A stretch of 64,000 nucleotides of DNA from Lachnospiraceae bacterium UBA3866. Lineage in GTDB: Bacteria > Bacillota > Clostridia > Lachnospirales > Lachnospiraceae. The DNA lies in contig DGGU01000031.1 of NCBI GenBank assembly GCA_002392345.1, forward strand, positions 1 to 64,000. Reading direction: 5' to 3'. Under the pieces are notes generated by a model that made no database searches, was not told the DNA's origin, and saw only the letters and a program-made list of their open reading frames with translations. Shown piece by piece: positions 54,431 to 62,520 of this stretch; positions within the stretch are counted from its first letter, which is position 1, and every line of letters starts with the position of its first letter. The translations under genes were made by a program, and so were the position numbers.

Positions 54431-55936
54431 ATGGCAAAGATAGCAAAAGAAATATCACGTACATTTAATGAGTACCTTTTGATTCCTGGATACACAGGGA
54501 AGGACTGCACACCAGATAATGTATCACTTACAACGCCGCTTACAAAGTTTAAAAAAGGAAGTAAGCCAGAGATAAGTCTTAATATACCAATGGTTAGCGC
54601 CATTATGCAGGCTGTGTCTGGTGATAGACTTGCTGTGGCATTGGCAAAAGAAGGAGGCATATCTTTCATATATGGGTCGCAAAGTATAGAAAACGAAGTC
54701 CAGATGATAAAAAAGGTAAAGGCATATAAAGCGGGCTTTGTTGAGAGTGATGCAAATGTGCAATATGGCACTACCCTTGCAGAAGCCCTAAGAGTAAAAG
54801 AACGCACAGGGCATTCTACAACGCCTGTAACAGATGATGGCACAGGAACGGGTAAACTTCTTGGAATTATCACATCTAGAGATTATAGGGTATCAAGAAT
54901 GTCACTTGATACTCCGATATCAGAATTTTTTACTCCACTTGAAAAGATGATAACTGCTGAAGAAGGCATAAGTCTTTCTGAAGCCAACGACATAATATGG
55001 GAACACAAACTTAATACTCTTCCAATCGTAGATAAGAAAGGACACCTTAAAGCACTTGTATTTAGGAAAGACTATGAAGAACACAAAGGCAATCCTTCAG
55101 AGCTCCTAGATGATCATAAAAGATTTATTGTGGGGGCAGGAATCAACAGTAGAGATTATAGAGAAAGAGTTCCAGCACTTGTAGAAGCAGGGGCAGACGT
55201 TCTCTGCATAGATTCGTCAGATGGTTATTCTGTATGGCAGAAAGACACTCTTGATTTTATAAAAAAGAAATATAATGGAAAAGTAAAATGCGGAGCAGGA
55301 AATGTTGTAGATGCAGAGGGATTTAAATTTTTAGCTGACGCAGGAGCTGATTTTATAAAAGTAGGTATTGGTGGTGGAAGCATATGCATAACAAGAGAAA
55401 CTAAAGGCATAGGTAGAGGACAAGCAACGGCACTCATGGATGTATGTGCCGCAAGAGATGCTTACTATAAGAAAAAGGGAGTATATATACCTATATGTTC
55501 AGATGGAGGTATAGTATACGATCATCATATCACACTAGCTCTTGCTATGGGTGCAGATTTTGTTATGCTTGGAAGATATTTTGCCCGTTTTGAAGAGTCT
55601 CCATCAGCAAAGGTTATGATCAACGGAACTTACTATAAAGAATATTGGGGCGAAGGAAGCGCTAGAGCTAGAAACTGGCAACGATATGATATGGGCGGCG
55701 ATGCAAAGCTTCAGTTTGAAGAAGGCGTAGATTCTTATGTGCCATATGTTGGATCGCTTAAAGATAATGTCAGACTTACTGTACACAAGATAAAATCAAC
55801 TATGTGTAACTGCGGTGTCACAGACATATCAGAATTTCAAAAGAAGGCCAATCTTACACTTGTCTCTTCTACTTCGATTGTTGAAGGTGGAGCACATGAT
55901 GTATTGCTTAAGAGCAAAAATAATCAAATAGTATAA
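54431..55936 (+). CDS. guaB: IMP dehydrogenase
   Basis: A 501-aa enzyme oxidising IMP to XMP, the committed step to GMP. The TIM barrel is interrupted by two CBS domains (about residues 95-220). The catalytic cysteine is in [25 protein letters not shown] sequence, split here as [12 protein letters not shown] and [10 protein letters not shown], and [12 protein letters not shown] and [12 protein letters not shown] bind substrate. ATG 54431 is preferred because AAGGAGAAAG precedes it; the earlier frame overlaps mnmE. The cysteine loop differs from the common GPGSICTTR, so it belongs to a divergent branch. Confidence 0.93.
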   Translation: MAKIAKEISRTFNEYLLIPGYTGKDCTPDNVSLTTPLTKFKKGSKPEISLNIPMVSAIMQAVSGDRLAVALAKEGGISFIYGSQSIENEVQMIKKVKAYKAGFVESDANVQYGTTLAEALRVKERTGHSTTPVTDDGTGTGKLLGIITSRDYRVSRMSLDTPISEFFTPLEKMITAEEGISLSEANDIIWEHKLNTLPIVDKKGHLKALVFRKDYEEHKGNPSELLDDHKRFIVGAGINSRDYRERVPALVEAGADVLCIDSSDGYSVWQKDTLDFIKKKYNGKVKCGAGNVVDAEGFKFLADAGADFIKVGIGGGSICITRETKGIGRGQATALMDVCAARDAYYKKKGVYIPICSDGGIVYDHHITLALAMGADFVMLGRYFARFEESPSAKVMINGTYYKEYWGEGSARARNWQRYDMGGDAKLQFEEGVDSYVPYVGSLKDNVRLTVHKIKSTMCNCGVTDISEFQKKANLTLVSSTSIVEGGAHDVLLKSKNNQIV

Positions 55937-55947
55937 AAGGAGGAATT

Positions 55948-56916
55948 ATGGATAAAAGGCCAAAGAGTTTAAAAAGAATAGTAAATAAGAAACAAGCCGA
56001 AAAATATATAAAAGATCAGATTGCGACAATTAAAAAGCAGGTCGGGAAGGATAAAGTTTTGCTCGCTCTCTCTGGTGGAGTAGATTCTTCTGTCACAGCA
56101 GCTCTTCTTATAAAAGCAATAGGAAGAAATCTTATATGTATGCATGTGAACCATGGACTTTTAAGACAAGGTGAATCAGAACAAGTTATAAAAGTGTTTA
56201 GAAAGAACCTCGGAGCAAACCTAAAGTATATCAATGCGACAGAGCTTTTCTTAAATAAGTTAAAAAATGTTGCTGACCCAGAGAAAAAAAGAAAGATTAT
56301 AGGAAAAGTTTTCATAGATGTGTTTGCAAAAGAGGCAAAAAAGATAAAAGGGATAAAATATCTAGCACAAGGCACAATATATCCTGATATACTTGAATCA
56401 AAAGGTGTAAAAGCTCATCATAACGTAGGCGGACTTCCAAAATCACTTAATTTTAAACTTGTTGAACCAGTGAAGTATCTATATAAAGATGAAGTTAGAA
56501 TAGTTGGCCTGGCTCTTGGACTTCCAAAAGATATGGTTTATAGACAGCCATTCCCAGGACCAGGATTAGGTGTAAGATGTGTCGGAGCTATAACTAGAGA
56601 TAGGCTAAACGCCCTTCGTGCGGCAGATGCTATAGTAAGAAAAGAAATTGGAAAGTTAAAGAAGTTACCTTGGCAGTATTTCTGCATAGTGCCAGACATA
56701 AAATCTACTGGCATAAAGAACGGAAAGAGATACATGGGATGGCCAGTAATTATAAGAGCGATAGACACTAGAGATGCCGTGACAGCAAAATCTCATGAGA
56801 TACCATATAAAGTATTGTATAAGATCAGGGATAAAATTATAAAAGAAGTAAAGGGAGTCAATAGAATTTTACTTGATTTTTCAGATAAACCTGTAGCTAC
56901 GATTGAGTGGGAGTAA
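55948..56916 (+). CDS. guaA: GMP synthase ATP-pyrophosphatase subunit, no glutaminase domain
   Basis: A 322-aa protein that corresponds only to the C-terminal two thirds of bacterial GuaA (about 510 aa). The PP-loop is VLLALSGGVDSSVTAALL near residue 40, and YRQPFPGPGLGVRCVGAIT and VNRILLDFSDKPVATIEWE complete the dimerisation domain. The class I glutaminase domain is missing, and the start has its own AAGGAGG, so this is not a truncation artefact of the frame. Archaea use a two-gene form (GuaAa/GuaAb). It must use free ammonia or a glutaminase encoded elsewhere. Coupled to guaB. Confidence 0.93.
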   Translation: MDKRPKSLKRIVNKKQAEKYIKDQIATIKKQVGKDKVLLALSGGVDSSVTAALLIKAIGRNLICMHVNHGLLRQGESEQVIKVFRKNLGANLKYINATELFLNKLKNVADPEKKRKIIGKVFIDVFAKEAKKIKGIKYLAQGTIYPDILESKGVKAHHNVGGLPKSLNFKLVEPVKYLYKDEVRIVGLALGLPKDMVYRQPFPGPGLGVRCVGAITRDRLNALRAADAIVRKEIGKLKKLPWQYFCIVPDIKSTGIKNGKRYMGWPVIIRAIDTRDAVTAKSHEIPYKVLYKIRDKIIKEVKGVNRILLDFSDKPVATIEWE

Positions 56917-57727
56917 ATCTATAGATTGCATTTTCAGGACATTTTTTAACACACTCGCCACACTCTATACATTCTCTATCACTTACTTTTTTTACATCCA
57001 TAAGACAAGTATTTATGCACACATTACAATGTGTGCATTTTTTTTCGTCGATTTTTAGTCTAAGGATGGCGTGATTGTTGAAAAAGCTATAGATAGCACC
57101 AAGCGGACAGATAAACCTACAGAAAAATCTATACATGAAAAGTGACATAATGATAATGATGATGGCGATAAAAACTTTCCAGTTAAATAAAAAACCAATA
57201 GAACTTTGAAGAGCTTTATTTAGTGATACATGGATGATACCTGCTTCAATAGTTCCAGCAGGACAGATGTATTTACAAAAGCTTGGGTTATCAAGGATTA
57301 TAGGAAGAAGTATGGCAAAAAATATAAGTATAAAATATTTTATAATGGTAAGTTTTCGTGTAGTATCATTTTTTTTGATTTTAGGAGTTTTGATTTTATA
57401 TACGAGTTCTTGGATAAGTCCAAAAGGGCAAAGAAAGCCACAGACAACTCTTCCAAAAATGACACCAAAAAGTATAAGAAGACCAAGGACATAAAAAGGA
57501 AATCTATTTAATAAACCAGTAACCCCCTTTTTTTGCATTATGTAGTTTTGAAAAGAACCAAGGGGGCAAGCAGCTATAGCACCAGGACATGAGTAGCAGT
57601 TGAGCCCTGGCACACAAGCATTTTTGATAGGGCCTTGATAGATTTTTGCATTTTTAAAGCCTGAAAAATTGGCGTTGTAGAGTATGGCAGATGCAAGCTG
57701 TATAATTATTCGTTTGCTTAACTTCAC
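56897..57727 (-). CDS. NapH/YccM-like membrane ferredoxin
   Basis: A 276-aa polyferredoxin. Four to five membrane helices carry CxxxCP loops (CYSCPGAIAACPLGSF, VVCGFLCPFGLIQE, CKYICPAG, FCRFICPLGAIYSF). The C-terminus has two 4Fe-4S motifs: CTHCNVCINTCLMDV and CIECGECVKKCPENAI. It passes electrons across or near the membrane. The GTG start at 57727 shares its G with the TAG of the upstream CXXC microprotein, so the two are coupled. It converges with guaA, overlapping by 20 bp. Confidence 0.88.
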   Translation of the reverse strand: MKLSKRIIIQLASAILYNANFSGFKNAKIYQGPIKNACVPGLNCYSCPGAIAACPLGSFQNYIMQKKGVTGLLNRFPFYVLGLLILFGVIFGRVVCGFLCPFGLIQELVYKIKTPKIKKNDTTRKLTIIKYFILIFFAILLPIILDNPSFCKYICPAGTIEAGIIHVSLNKALQSSIGFLFNWKVFIAIIIIIMSLFMYRFFCRFICPLGAIYSFFNNHAILRLKIDEKKCTHCNVCINTCLMDVKKVSDRECIECGECVKKCPENAIYRFTPTQS

Positions 57728-57873
57728 TATCCTATACCGATACACTCAAGACATATGAGCCTTGCTTTCTGATAGACATCATAAAACTCACCATTTTTAA
57801 TTCCTACGGCAATAAAAAGTATTGCAACTATAAAGATGATGATAGTGGATTTTTTAATTGATAATTTATTCAT
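57727..57873 (-). CDS. CD1871A-family CXXC membrane microprotein
   Basis: A 48-aa protein: a positively charged N-terminus (MNKLSIKKST), one membrane helix (about residues 11-25), then GIKNGEFYDVYQKARLICLECIGIG with a CxxC near the end. This matches the small CD1871A-type CXXC proteins of Clostridia, which have one helix and end in ICLECIGIG. Its start overlaps the tlpA end and its stop overlaps the ferredoxin start, making a tightly coupled three-gene redox unit. Confidence 0.85.
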   Translation of the reverse strand: MNKLSIKKSTIIIFIVAILFIAVGIKNGEFYDVYQKARLICLECIGIG

Positions 57874-58414
57874 TTATTACAGAATCAAGAGCAGCTTTAA
57901 AATCTTCCTCTGAAGTGGCGCCAAGAAAAAACTTTTTGATTTTTTTATCTTTTCCGACTATATAAGTAGTAGGAATTGCTGTAATATTAAACTTAATACT
58001 ATAAGCATTGTCTAAATCATATGCGATAGGGAAAGTATAACCTTCTTCACTTATAAAACTATTGACGTCTTCTTCTGTCTCGCCAGAGTCAATCAGTATA
58101 AAGTCAACTTTATCTTTGTAAGAGTCATATAGATTTTGAAGTCCTGGCATCTCTGATCTACAAGGAGGACACCAAGTTGCCCAGAAATTAACAAGAGCGG
58201 GCTTATCTATTTTACTTAGGTCAAATGTTGAACCTTGATTGGTTTGAAGGACGATATCTGGCATATCCATACCTTCTGAAAGATTTGAGTATGAGACATC
58301 TTCTTCAACTTTTTCTTGTGTGTGACTTGCTGAAGAGACAGCACAAGACGTGAAAACGCAAAGTATCGCGAAGATACTTGTAAGATATAAAAATTTTGTG
58401 ATAAACTTTAACAT
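57866..58414 (-). CDS. TlpA-like thioredoxin lipoprotein
   Basis: A 182-aa extracytoplasmic thiol-disulfide protein. The lipoprotein signal has lipobox FTSC near residue 23; the thioredoxin fold shows PALVNFWATWCPPCRSEMP with the active CPPC and the cis-Pro strand ITAIPTTYIV. ATG 58414 follows AAGGAGT at a good distance. Electrons probably come from the coupled membrane ferredoxin through the CXXC microprotein. Confidence 0.92.
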   Translation of the reverse strand: MLKFITKFLYLTSIFAILCVFTSCAVSSASHTQEKVEEDVSYSNLSEGMDMPDIVLQTNQGSTFDLSKIDKPALVNFWATWCPPCRSEMPGLQNLYDSYKDKVDFILIDSGETEEDVNSFISEEGYTFPIAYDLDNAYSIKFNITAIPTTYIVGKDKKIKKFFLGATSEEDFKAALDSVINE

Positions 58415-58437
58415 AGGATACTCCTTATACATTATAT

Positions 58438-58713
58438 TTAATTAAAAAGATCTGCGTGAGAACCAGTTTTAAATAAAAAAAGTTCAAGTTCGTTTTTTTC
58501 AATTTTGTATATTAGCAGCCAATCTGGATTTATATGGCATTCTCTAAAAGATTTATATGAACCTTTTAATTCGTGGTCTCTATATTTTTTATCAAGCTTA
58601 AAACCTTTAGCAAGGGTGTCGACAACATTTTCTAATTCTTTGATATTTGCTTTTCTTTTTATCGCTAGCTTCAAATCTTTTTTAAATTGATTTGATGGTA
58701 CTATCTTAAGCAT
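58438..58713 (-). CDS. yafQ: YafQ-family toxin
   Basis: A 91-aa RelE-superfamily mRNA interferase. YafQ features are QFKKDLKLAIKRK, the central LDKKYRDHELKGSYKSFRECHI with the catalytic histidines, and the end LELFLFKTGSHADLF with the conserved late His. It overlaps the antitoxin gene by 8 nt. It cleaves mRNA on the ribosome when released from the antitoxin. Confidence 0.93.
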   Translation of the reverse strand: MLKIVPSNQFKKDLKLAIKRKANIKELENVVDTLAKGFKLDKKYRDHELKGSYKSFRECHINPDWLLIYKIEKNELELFLFKTGSHADLFN

Positions 58714-58978
58714 TATTGACCTCTGAGAGCAAATCTTTAAATGAAGAATAACGTTTGTATTTCTTTTTATCTTTCATGTCAGTATATTCATTTAAAGAAA
58801 CTTTAGTTGTGTCGCTATAAGTATTTTTATTGACTGCGAAAGGAATGCCTTCTTCTCTTATCGCTTTTTTTAAAAACATTGTTATAGCAGAAGACATAGT
58901 AACACCTAAATCATTGAAAAGATTGTCGGCAGCAGCTTTCAATTTTTTGTCAACTCTTATATTGATATTTGTAGTCAT
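58706..58978 (-). CDS. RelB/DinJ-family antitoxin
   Basis: A 90-aa antitoxin: an N-terminal ribbon-helix-helix (TNINIRVDKKLKAAADNLFNDLG), the family block MSSAITMFLKKAIREEGIPF, then a disordered lysine/tyrosine-rich tail that wraps the toxin. It comes first in the operon and should repress it. SD GGAGG precedes ATG 58978. Confidence 0.93.
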   Translation of the reverse strand: MTTNINIRVDKKLKAAADNLFNDLGVTMSSAITMFLKKAIREEGIPFAVNKNTYSDTTKVSLNEYTDMKDKKKYKRYSSFKDLLSEVNNA

Positions 58979-59064
58979 ATTAAACCTCCAATATAAACAT
59001 TATAATTTGCACAAAGAGAATTGTCAATACAAAATAACAATTTGTTTTACAGGGCGTGAAAAAG

Positions 59065-59093
59065 TTGACAAAAAAGGGCTCTTATGGTATTTT
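59065..59093 (+). promoter_or_regulatory. Promoter of maf
   Basis: TTGACA (59065-59070), a 17-nt spacer and TATTTT (59088-59093). The start point at about 59100 is roughly 8 nt before the preferred maf ATG. Confidence 0.5.
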
Positions 59094-59107
59094 TTATTAA
59101 TAAAAAT

Positions 59108-59719
59108 ATGAAAGATATAAAAAATAAAAGAATAATACTGGCATCTAATTCCCCTCGTCGAAAAGAAATACTTGAAAAAGAAGGGATAGTTTTTGATGTA
59201 TATGTACCAAAAGGCGTCGAACATGACATAGTAGGAAAGCCATATAGCAAAGACTTAGTCAATGAATGTGCAAAGAGAAAGGCAGAAAATGCATATAACG
59301 AAATAAAAAAGAAAGATAATATAGATGAATTGATTATTGTTACATGTGATACAGTTGTAGTAAAAGATAATATAATTATAGGAAAGCCCAAAGAAAGAAA
59401 CGAGGCGCAAGATACACTTAAGTCTCTTTCTGGAAAAGAACATATAGTGTCATCTTCTATCTGTATAGTGATAGACGATAGATGTCTTGTTGATAATGAA
59501 GAGACAAAAGTACGTTTTAGAGAATTAAGCGAAGAAGACATAAGTGGTTATATTGATAGGTGTAAGCCTTTTGATAAAGCAGGAAGCTATGGCATACAGG
59601 ATGAAGGCTTTGACTTTGTAGTTAAGATTGATGGAAATATTGATAATGTAATAGGTTTTCCGAAAGAAACATTTTATAAAATGCTTAAAATGATAGAAGA
59701 AAATAATTATGGTAAGTAA
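59108..59719 (+). CDS. maf: Maf-family nucleoside triphosphate pyrophosphatase
   Basis: A 203-aa house-cleaning enzyme that hydrolyses dTTP/UTP or modified nucleotides. The family opening KRIILASNSPRRKEIL fixes ATG 59108, and VTCDTVVVKDNIIIGKPK, the DKAGSYGIQDEGF block and NIDNVIGFPKETFYKML are all present. The upstream ATG 59084 would add eight hydrophobic residues and lies within the promoter's -10 region. No Shine-Dalgarno is seen. Confidence 0.93.
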   Translation: MKDIKNKRIILASNSPRRKEILEKEGIVFDVYVPKGVEHDIVGKPYSKDLVNECAKRKAENAYNEIKKKDNIDELIIVTCDTVVVKDNIIIGKPKERNEAQDTLKSLSGKEHIVSSSICIVIDDRCLVDNEETKVRFRELSEEDISGYIDRCKPFDKAGSYGIQDEGFDFVVKIDGNIDNVIGFPKETFYKMLKMIEENNYGK

Positions 59720-59792
59720 TATTCAAAACATCAACACATTCTTCTTTGCTTATTTCTTGCTTAAATCGTCTCATTTGTCTAAACTTATACAT
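59720..59792 (-). pseudogene. 5' remnant of a pyridoxamine 5'-phosphate oxidase-like gene
   Basis: The minus-strand frame from ATG 59792 reads MYKFRQMRRFKQEISKEECV, then DVLN. This is the characteristic N-terminus of the small flavin-binding pyridoxamine-phosphate-oxidase-like proteins of Clostridia (about 150 aa). The resemblance stops at residue 24, exactly where the convergent maf gene ends (59719); the frame then runs into antisense maf and stops at 59685. A deletion seems to have joined the two genes here. GTGAGGAA lies before the ATG. Confidence 0.6.
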
Positions 59793-59896
59793 TTCCTCAC
59801 ATAAAACTTATGAAAATAATTATATCATAGTTTTAGATTTTTTAATATTTTGAATTCTGTGTAGAGATTATGAAAAAGAAAGAGATAAAAAGAAAA

Positions 59897-59925
59897 TTGG
59901 CGATATGTTAAAAACATGGTATAAT
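59897..59925 (+). promoter_or_regulatory. Promoter of the small zinc-finger-like gene
   Basis: TTGGCG (59897-59902), a 17-nt spacer and consensus TATAAT (59920-59925), about 43 bp before the ATG at 59969. Confidence 0.6.
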
Positions 59926-59968
59926 GTATATACGAAATTTAATAAAAGTGTATAAAAAGTGAGAAAAA

Positions 59969-60157
59969 ATGAAAAGAAATGATATAGATGTATTAGGCCA
60001 TGCAGGTTGGCGTAAATGTGCAAGAAAAAAGCGATATAAAGATGAAGTTGAAGCAAAGCAGAAAGCAAAAGAGTATCAGATGAGCTATTATTTTTGCGAT
60101 ATTTGCAAGGGGTATCATTTGACTAAGAAAGGCATTAAGTCATACAAGAGAATTTAA
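59969..60157 (+). CDS. Small basic protein with a CxxC zinc-knuckle-like motif
   Basis: A 62-aa, strongly basic protein. Residues 43-50 read CDICKGYH, a CxxCxxxH knuckle, and another Cys is at 18, so it may bind zinc or nucleic acid. Such small proteins are common in phage and accessory DNA, and no family is firmly recognised. A consensus promoter supports a real gene, though the Shine-Dalgarno is weak (GTGAGA). Confidence 0.65.
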   Translation: MKRNDIDVLGHAGWRKCARKKRYKDEVEAKQKAKEYQMSYYFCDICKGYHLTKKGIKSYKRI

Positions 60158-60192
60158 ACGAAAAACATTATTTTCTTTCAACTTTCTCTGAT

Positions 60193-60687
60193 TTATTTAA
60201 AGAACATTTTTTCAATTTCTTCTTCTGGTATTTCCCCGTCATATCTTGTTATTGGATAATTGCCTTCTATATTCTCTGGACCTTTAAGTTTTCCAGCTTC
60301 ACTTGTCATATAACTTATATTACTAACCTCAAGATTTTCAATACCTATATCACTATAGTCATGTACTCTTAAATGATAATTAGAACCGTCTCGTGCTTGA
60401 AACATAAATGTCAGAAGTTTCACATTTGGATCTTCTGTATCGTTGATACCTGTTAGAATTCCTGTTTCAACATCCCAGAGTTCATCTGAATCTTTAACCC
60501 AAATAGCAATTGTAGGGGAGGCAAGTGGGTCAAATACTCCTATAGTGTCATATACATTTCCAAGCTTTGTTCTTTCGAGTAGATCTTCTGCACGAAAATA
60601 AGCATAAGTCATAAAAATGGGCTTTGCAAAGGCTCCATTTGTAATAATTAGCATAATTGTTATAATGTTTAAGAGTAATCTTTTCAT
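60193..60687 (-). CDS. Secreted hypothetical protein
   Basis: A 164-aa exported protein with signal peptide MKRLLLNIITIMLIITNGAFA, cleaved before KPIF. The mature part is acidic and mostly beta-prone (IAIWVKDSDELWDVETGI, LLTFMFQARDGSNYHLRV). There is no lipobox and no recognised family. ATG 60687 follows AGGAGT; the earlier frame lacks an RBS. Transcribed alone. Confidence 0.7.
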   Translation of the reverse strand: MKRLLLNIITIMLIITNGAFAKPIFMTYAYFRAEDLLERTKLGNVYDTIGVFDPLASPTIAIWVKDSDELWDVETGILTGINDTEDPNVKLLTFMFQARDGSNYHLRVHDYSDIGIENLEVSNISYMTSEAGKLKGPENIEGNYPITRYDGEIPEEEIEKMFFK

Positions 60688-60777
60688 ATAAATGACTCCT
60701 GTGAAAAAAGAAACGAGAATAAGAGAATTAATATCTTTTGTTAATAGTTTAAGCATTAAATAATAGATTAATAGGTT

Positions 60778-61509
60778 TTATTCTTTTAAAACATCTAACC
60801 CACCACCAAAATGCCAACTTTCTTTAAAATAATACATTCCTGCAAATTTCTTACTTAGTTTATTATCGATTTTTCCCACAAATTCATATCTATTATTACG
60901 TATTTTTTCTTTTTCTCTTTTAAATAATTGAGTTGTTCCTGCCTTAAACCAATGAATATTTTTATAAACAGTTATTATGTGTTTTTTAAATGCAATAAAA
61001 ACATATTTATACGTATTCAATTTATTAAGGCCACCACTTACTCTTGAAGAACTCCAGCAATACCTTGCTCTATCATATAACTCTAAATCATCCATCATAC
61101 TTATATCTTGATTTATAAGGGCTTTTTCGCTTAAATAGATAATTAAAGATTTGTTTGGAACCTGATCTATTTTTAATTCTTCTTCAACAAGTAATTGATT
61201 TGCTATATGTTTTTCAGAATGATGGCCTTTTACTTTATTTTTTAATTTATCGACTCCTATCAAATCAATACATGCAGATTCAATTTTATATGCTTCTTCT
61301 TCTGTTAAGTTTTCTTTGATTATGTATACTTTTAAGTTTTTTTCATTTCTAAATTCATCAAGATGGGCAAGGCATCTATCTTTTATTCCTTTTCCGACAT
61401 ATATAGGAATTATGTCATTTCCCGAATAATATGCATACACATAATATTTTTTTTCTGAGCGTGAATAATTTCTTAAGATTGCTTGACTTGAAATTTTTTT
61501 ACTTGACAT
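60778..61509 (-). CDS. GIY-YIG domain protein
   Basis: A 243-aa protein whose N-terminal region carries a LEM-3-like GIY-YIG nuclease motif: YYVYAYYSGNDIIPIYVGKG, with the arginine KDRCLAHLDEF after it and a glutamate in EEAYKIESACIDLIG. The C-terminal 120 residues are basic and not recognised. It may cut or nick DNA or RNA, but its role is unknown. ATG 61509 is chosen for SD GAGGTG. A 30-bp inverted repeat (ACGTTTTG...CAAAACGT) covers its 5' end. Confidence 0.75.
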   Translation of the reverse strand: MSSKKISSQAILRNYSRSEKKYYVYAYYSGNDIIPIYVGKGIKDRCLAHLDEFRNEKNLKVYIIKENLTEEEAYKIESACIDLIGVDKLKNKVKGHHSEKHIANQLLVEEELKIDQVPNKSLIIYLSEKALINQDISMMDDLELYDRARYCWSSSRVSGGLNKLNTYKYVFIAFKKHIITVYKNIHWFKAGTTQLFKREKEKIRNNRYEFVGKIDNKLSKKFAGMYYFKESWHFGGGLDVLKE

Positions 61510-61616
61510 AAACACCTCTTTTTTACGTTTTGCGAGAATCAAAAAACAAAACGTACTAATGGTTTTTAAAACCTTGTTTTTTATTTTTTTGTATAGTTTA
61601 TAACATTTGGAGCATA

Positions 61617-62309
61617 CTATTGCTTACTTTTATTTATTTTATATAATATTTCCTTAGCCCAGGTCCAAATATAACGGTCAAAAGACTTATAGTTGAGTTT
61701 TTCTTTTTTTGGTTTATTTTCATTAAATTTTTTAATAAAACAATCCACTATAGAACAAAACTCTTTATAATTCATTTTATGGACATCACTGACTTTTAAT
61801 TGTTTTCCTGTAAATCCTGTTGCTTTGTTTATTAAATATAGCATTTCTTTTACATATTTATCATATATTGCAAATTTTTCTTTTTGATATCTGCTACAAT
61901 ATTTACTTGCAAAACTAATGCACTCTTTTTTGTTATATCGAGTACTTTTTACATTTTTCATTTTATCGATTAATTTAATGTTTCCGTCTTTCAATAATTT
62001 ATCAAAGTTTTTAATTTTTATAATGTTGTCAACCATATCATTAAGTCCCTCTTTTAAATTTGTACTATAGAAACTATCGAGTACTCTTACTTTTATAAAA
62101 ACTTCTTCTCTATTTTTGTTAGATTTATATTTATTGAATAAATCGTTTAAAAACTTTTCTTCTAGAGCATAATTTTTCATTGGATCAAAGTTTCCCCATT
62201 TTTTGCTCTTTTTTTCTTTGAAAGAATAAGTAAAAATTTTCTCCTTTGTTTTAACAATATACTTTTTATATACATTTTTCTCTGTTATATGAGTTATTTT
62301 CTTTTGCAT
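61617..62309 (-). CDS. Unrecognised basic protein downstream of a structured RNA
   Basis: A 230-aa lysine-rich protein, no signal or membrane segment. Stretches such as FIKVRVLDSFYSTNLKEGL and ISFASKYCSRYQKEKFAIYD look like parts of an HhH-GPD/OGG-like helical fold, but the catalytic motifs cannot be confirmed. SD AAGGAG precedes ATG 62309. Only 36 bp upstream ends a strong terminator that closes a structured RNA gene, so expression needs terminator read-through or its own promoter. This arrangement is like an RNA-antitoxin/toxin pair or an attenuated gene. Confidence 0.6.
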   Translation of the reverse strand: MQKKITHITEKNVYKKYIVKTKEKIFTYSFKEKKSKKWGNFDPMKNYALEEKFLNDLFNKYKSNKNREEVFIKVRVLDSFYSTNLKEGLNDMVDNIIKIKNFDKLLKDGNIKLIDKMKNVKSTRYNKKECISFASKYCSRYQKEKFAIYDKYVKEMLYLINKATGFTGKQLKVSDVHKMNYKEFCSIVDCFIKKFNENKPKKEKLNYKSFDRYIWTWAKEILYKINKSKQ

Positions 62310-62344
62310 AAATATAATCTCCTTTATTTTAAACGACTTTATAA

Positions 62345-62377
62345 GAAATAAAAAGACGCAAGCCGAAGCTCACGTCT
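62345..62377 (-). terminator. Terminator of the structured RNA
   Basis: On the minus strand AGACGTGAGC, loop TTCG, GCTTGCGTCT (arms 62368-62377 and 62354-62363; ten pairs, two of them G-U), then TTTTTATTTC. The UUCG tetraloop and U-run make it a strong intrinsic terminator. Confidence 0.85.
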
Positions 62378-62515
62378 GAAAATTGCGAGCTCCTTTGCTT
62401 GCGAAACAAAACCAATAAGTCTTATAGGACTACATGGAAAAAGCACGCAGTTTTACCAAAATAAAGTTAAGCGTAGTCCTATAGACAAAAAAGAACTTAT
62501 TGATTTGTTTCGCAA
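62345..62515 (-). ncRNA. Candidate structured RNA or attenuator leader
   Basis: A minus-strand transcript of about 170 nt is delimited by a promoter at 62521-62548 and a terminator at 62345-62377. Its body folds into a long rod. A 21-bp lower stem, with one bulge, pairs 62495-62515 with 62399-62420. An 11-bp upper stem pairs TATAGGACTAC with its complement (62473-62483 with 62423-62433), capped by a 39-nt loop. A CGCAAGC at 62397-62403 could instead pair with GCTTGCG of the terminator arm. No open frame fills it. It does not match tracrRNA, tmRNA, 6S or known riboswitch cores by eye. Confidence 0.6.
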
Positions 62516-62520
62516 TTATT

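Noticed and set aside
59969..60157. Anti-CRISPR or CRISPR accessory gene
   Set aside because: Small zinc-knuckle-like protein far from the cas locus; nothing in the sequence links it to CRISPR.
62399..62515. 6S RNA or type III antitoxin RNA
   Set aside because: No central open bubble flanked by two stems as in 6S, and no tandem repeats as in type III antitoxins.
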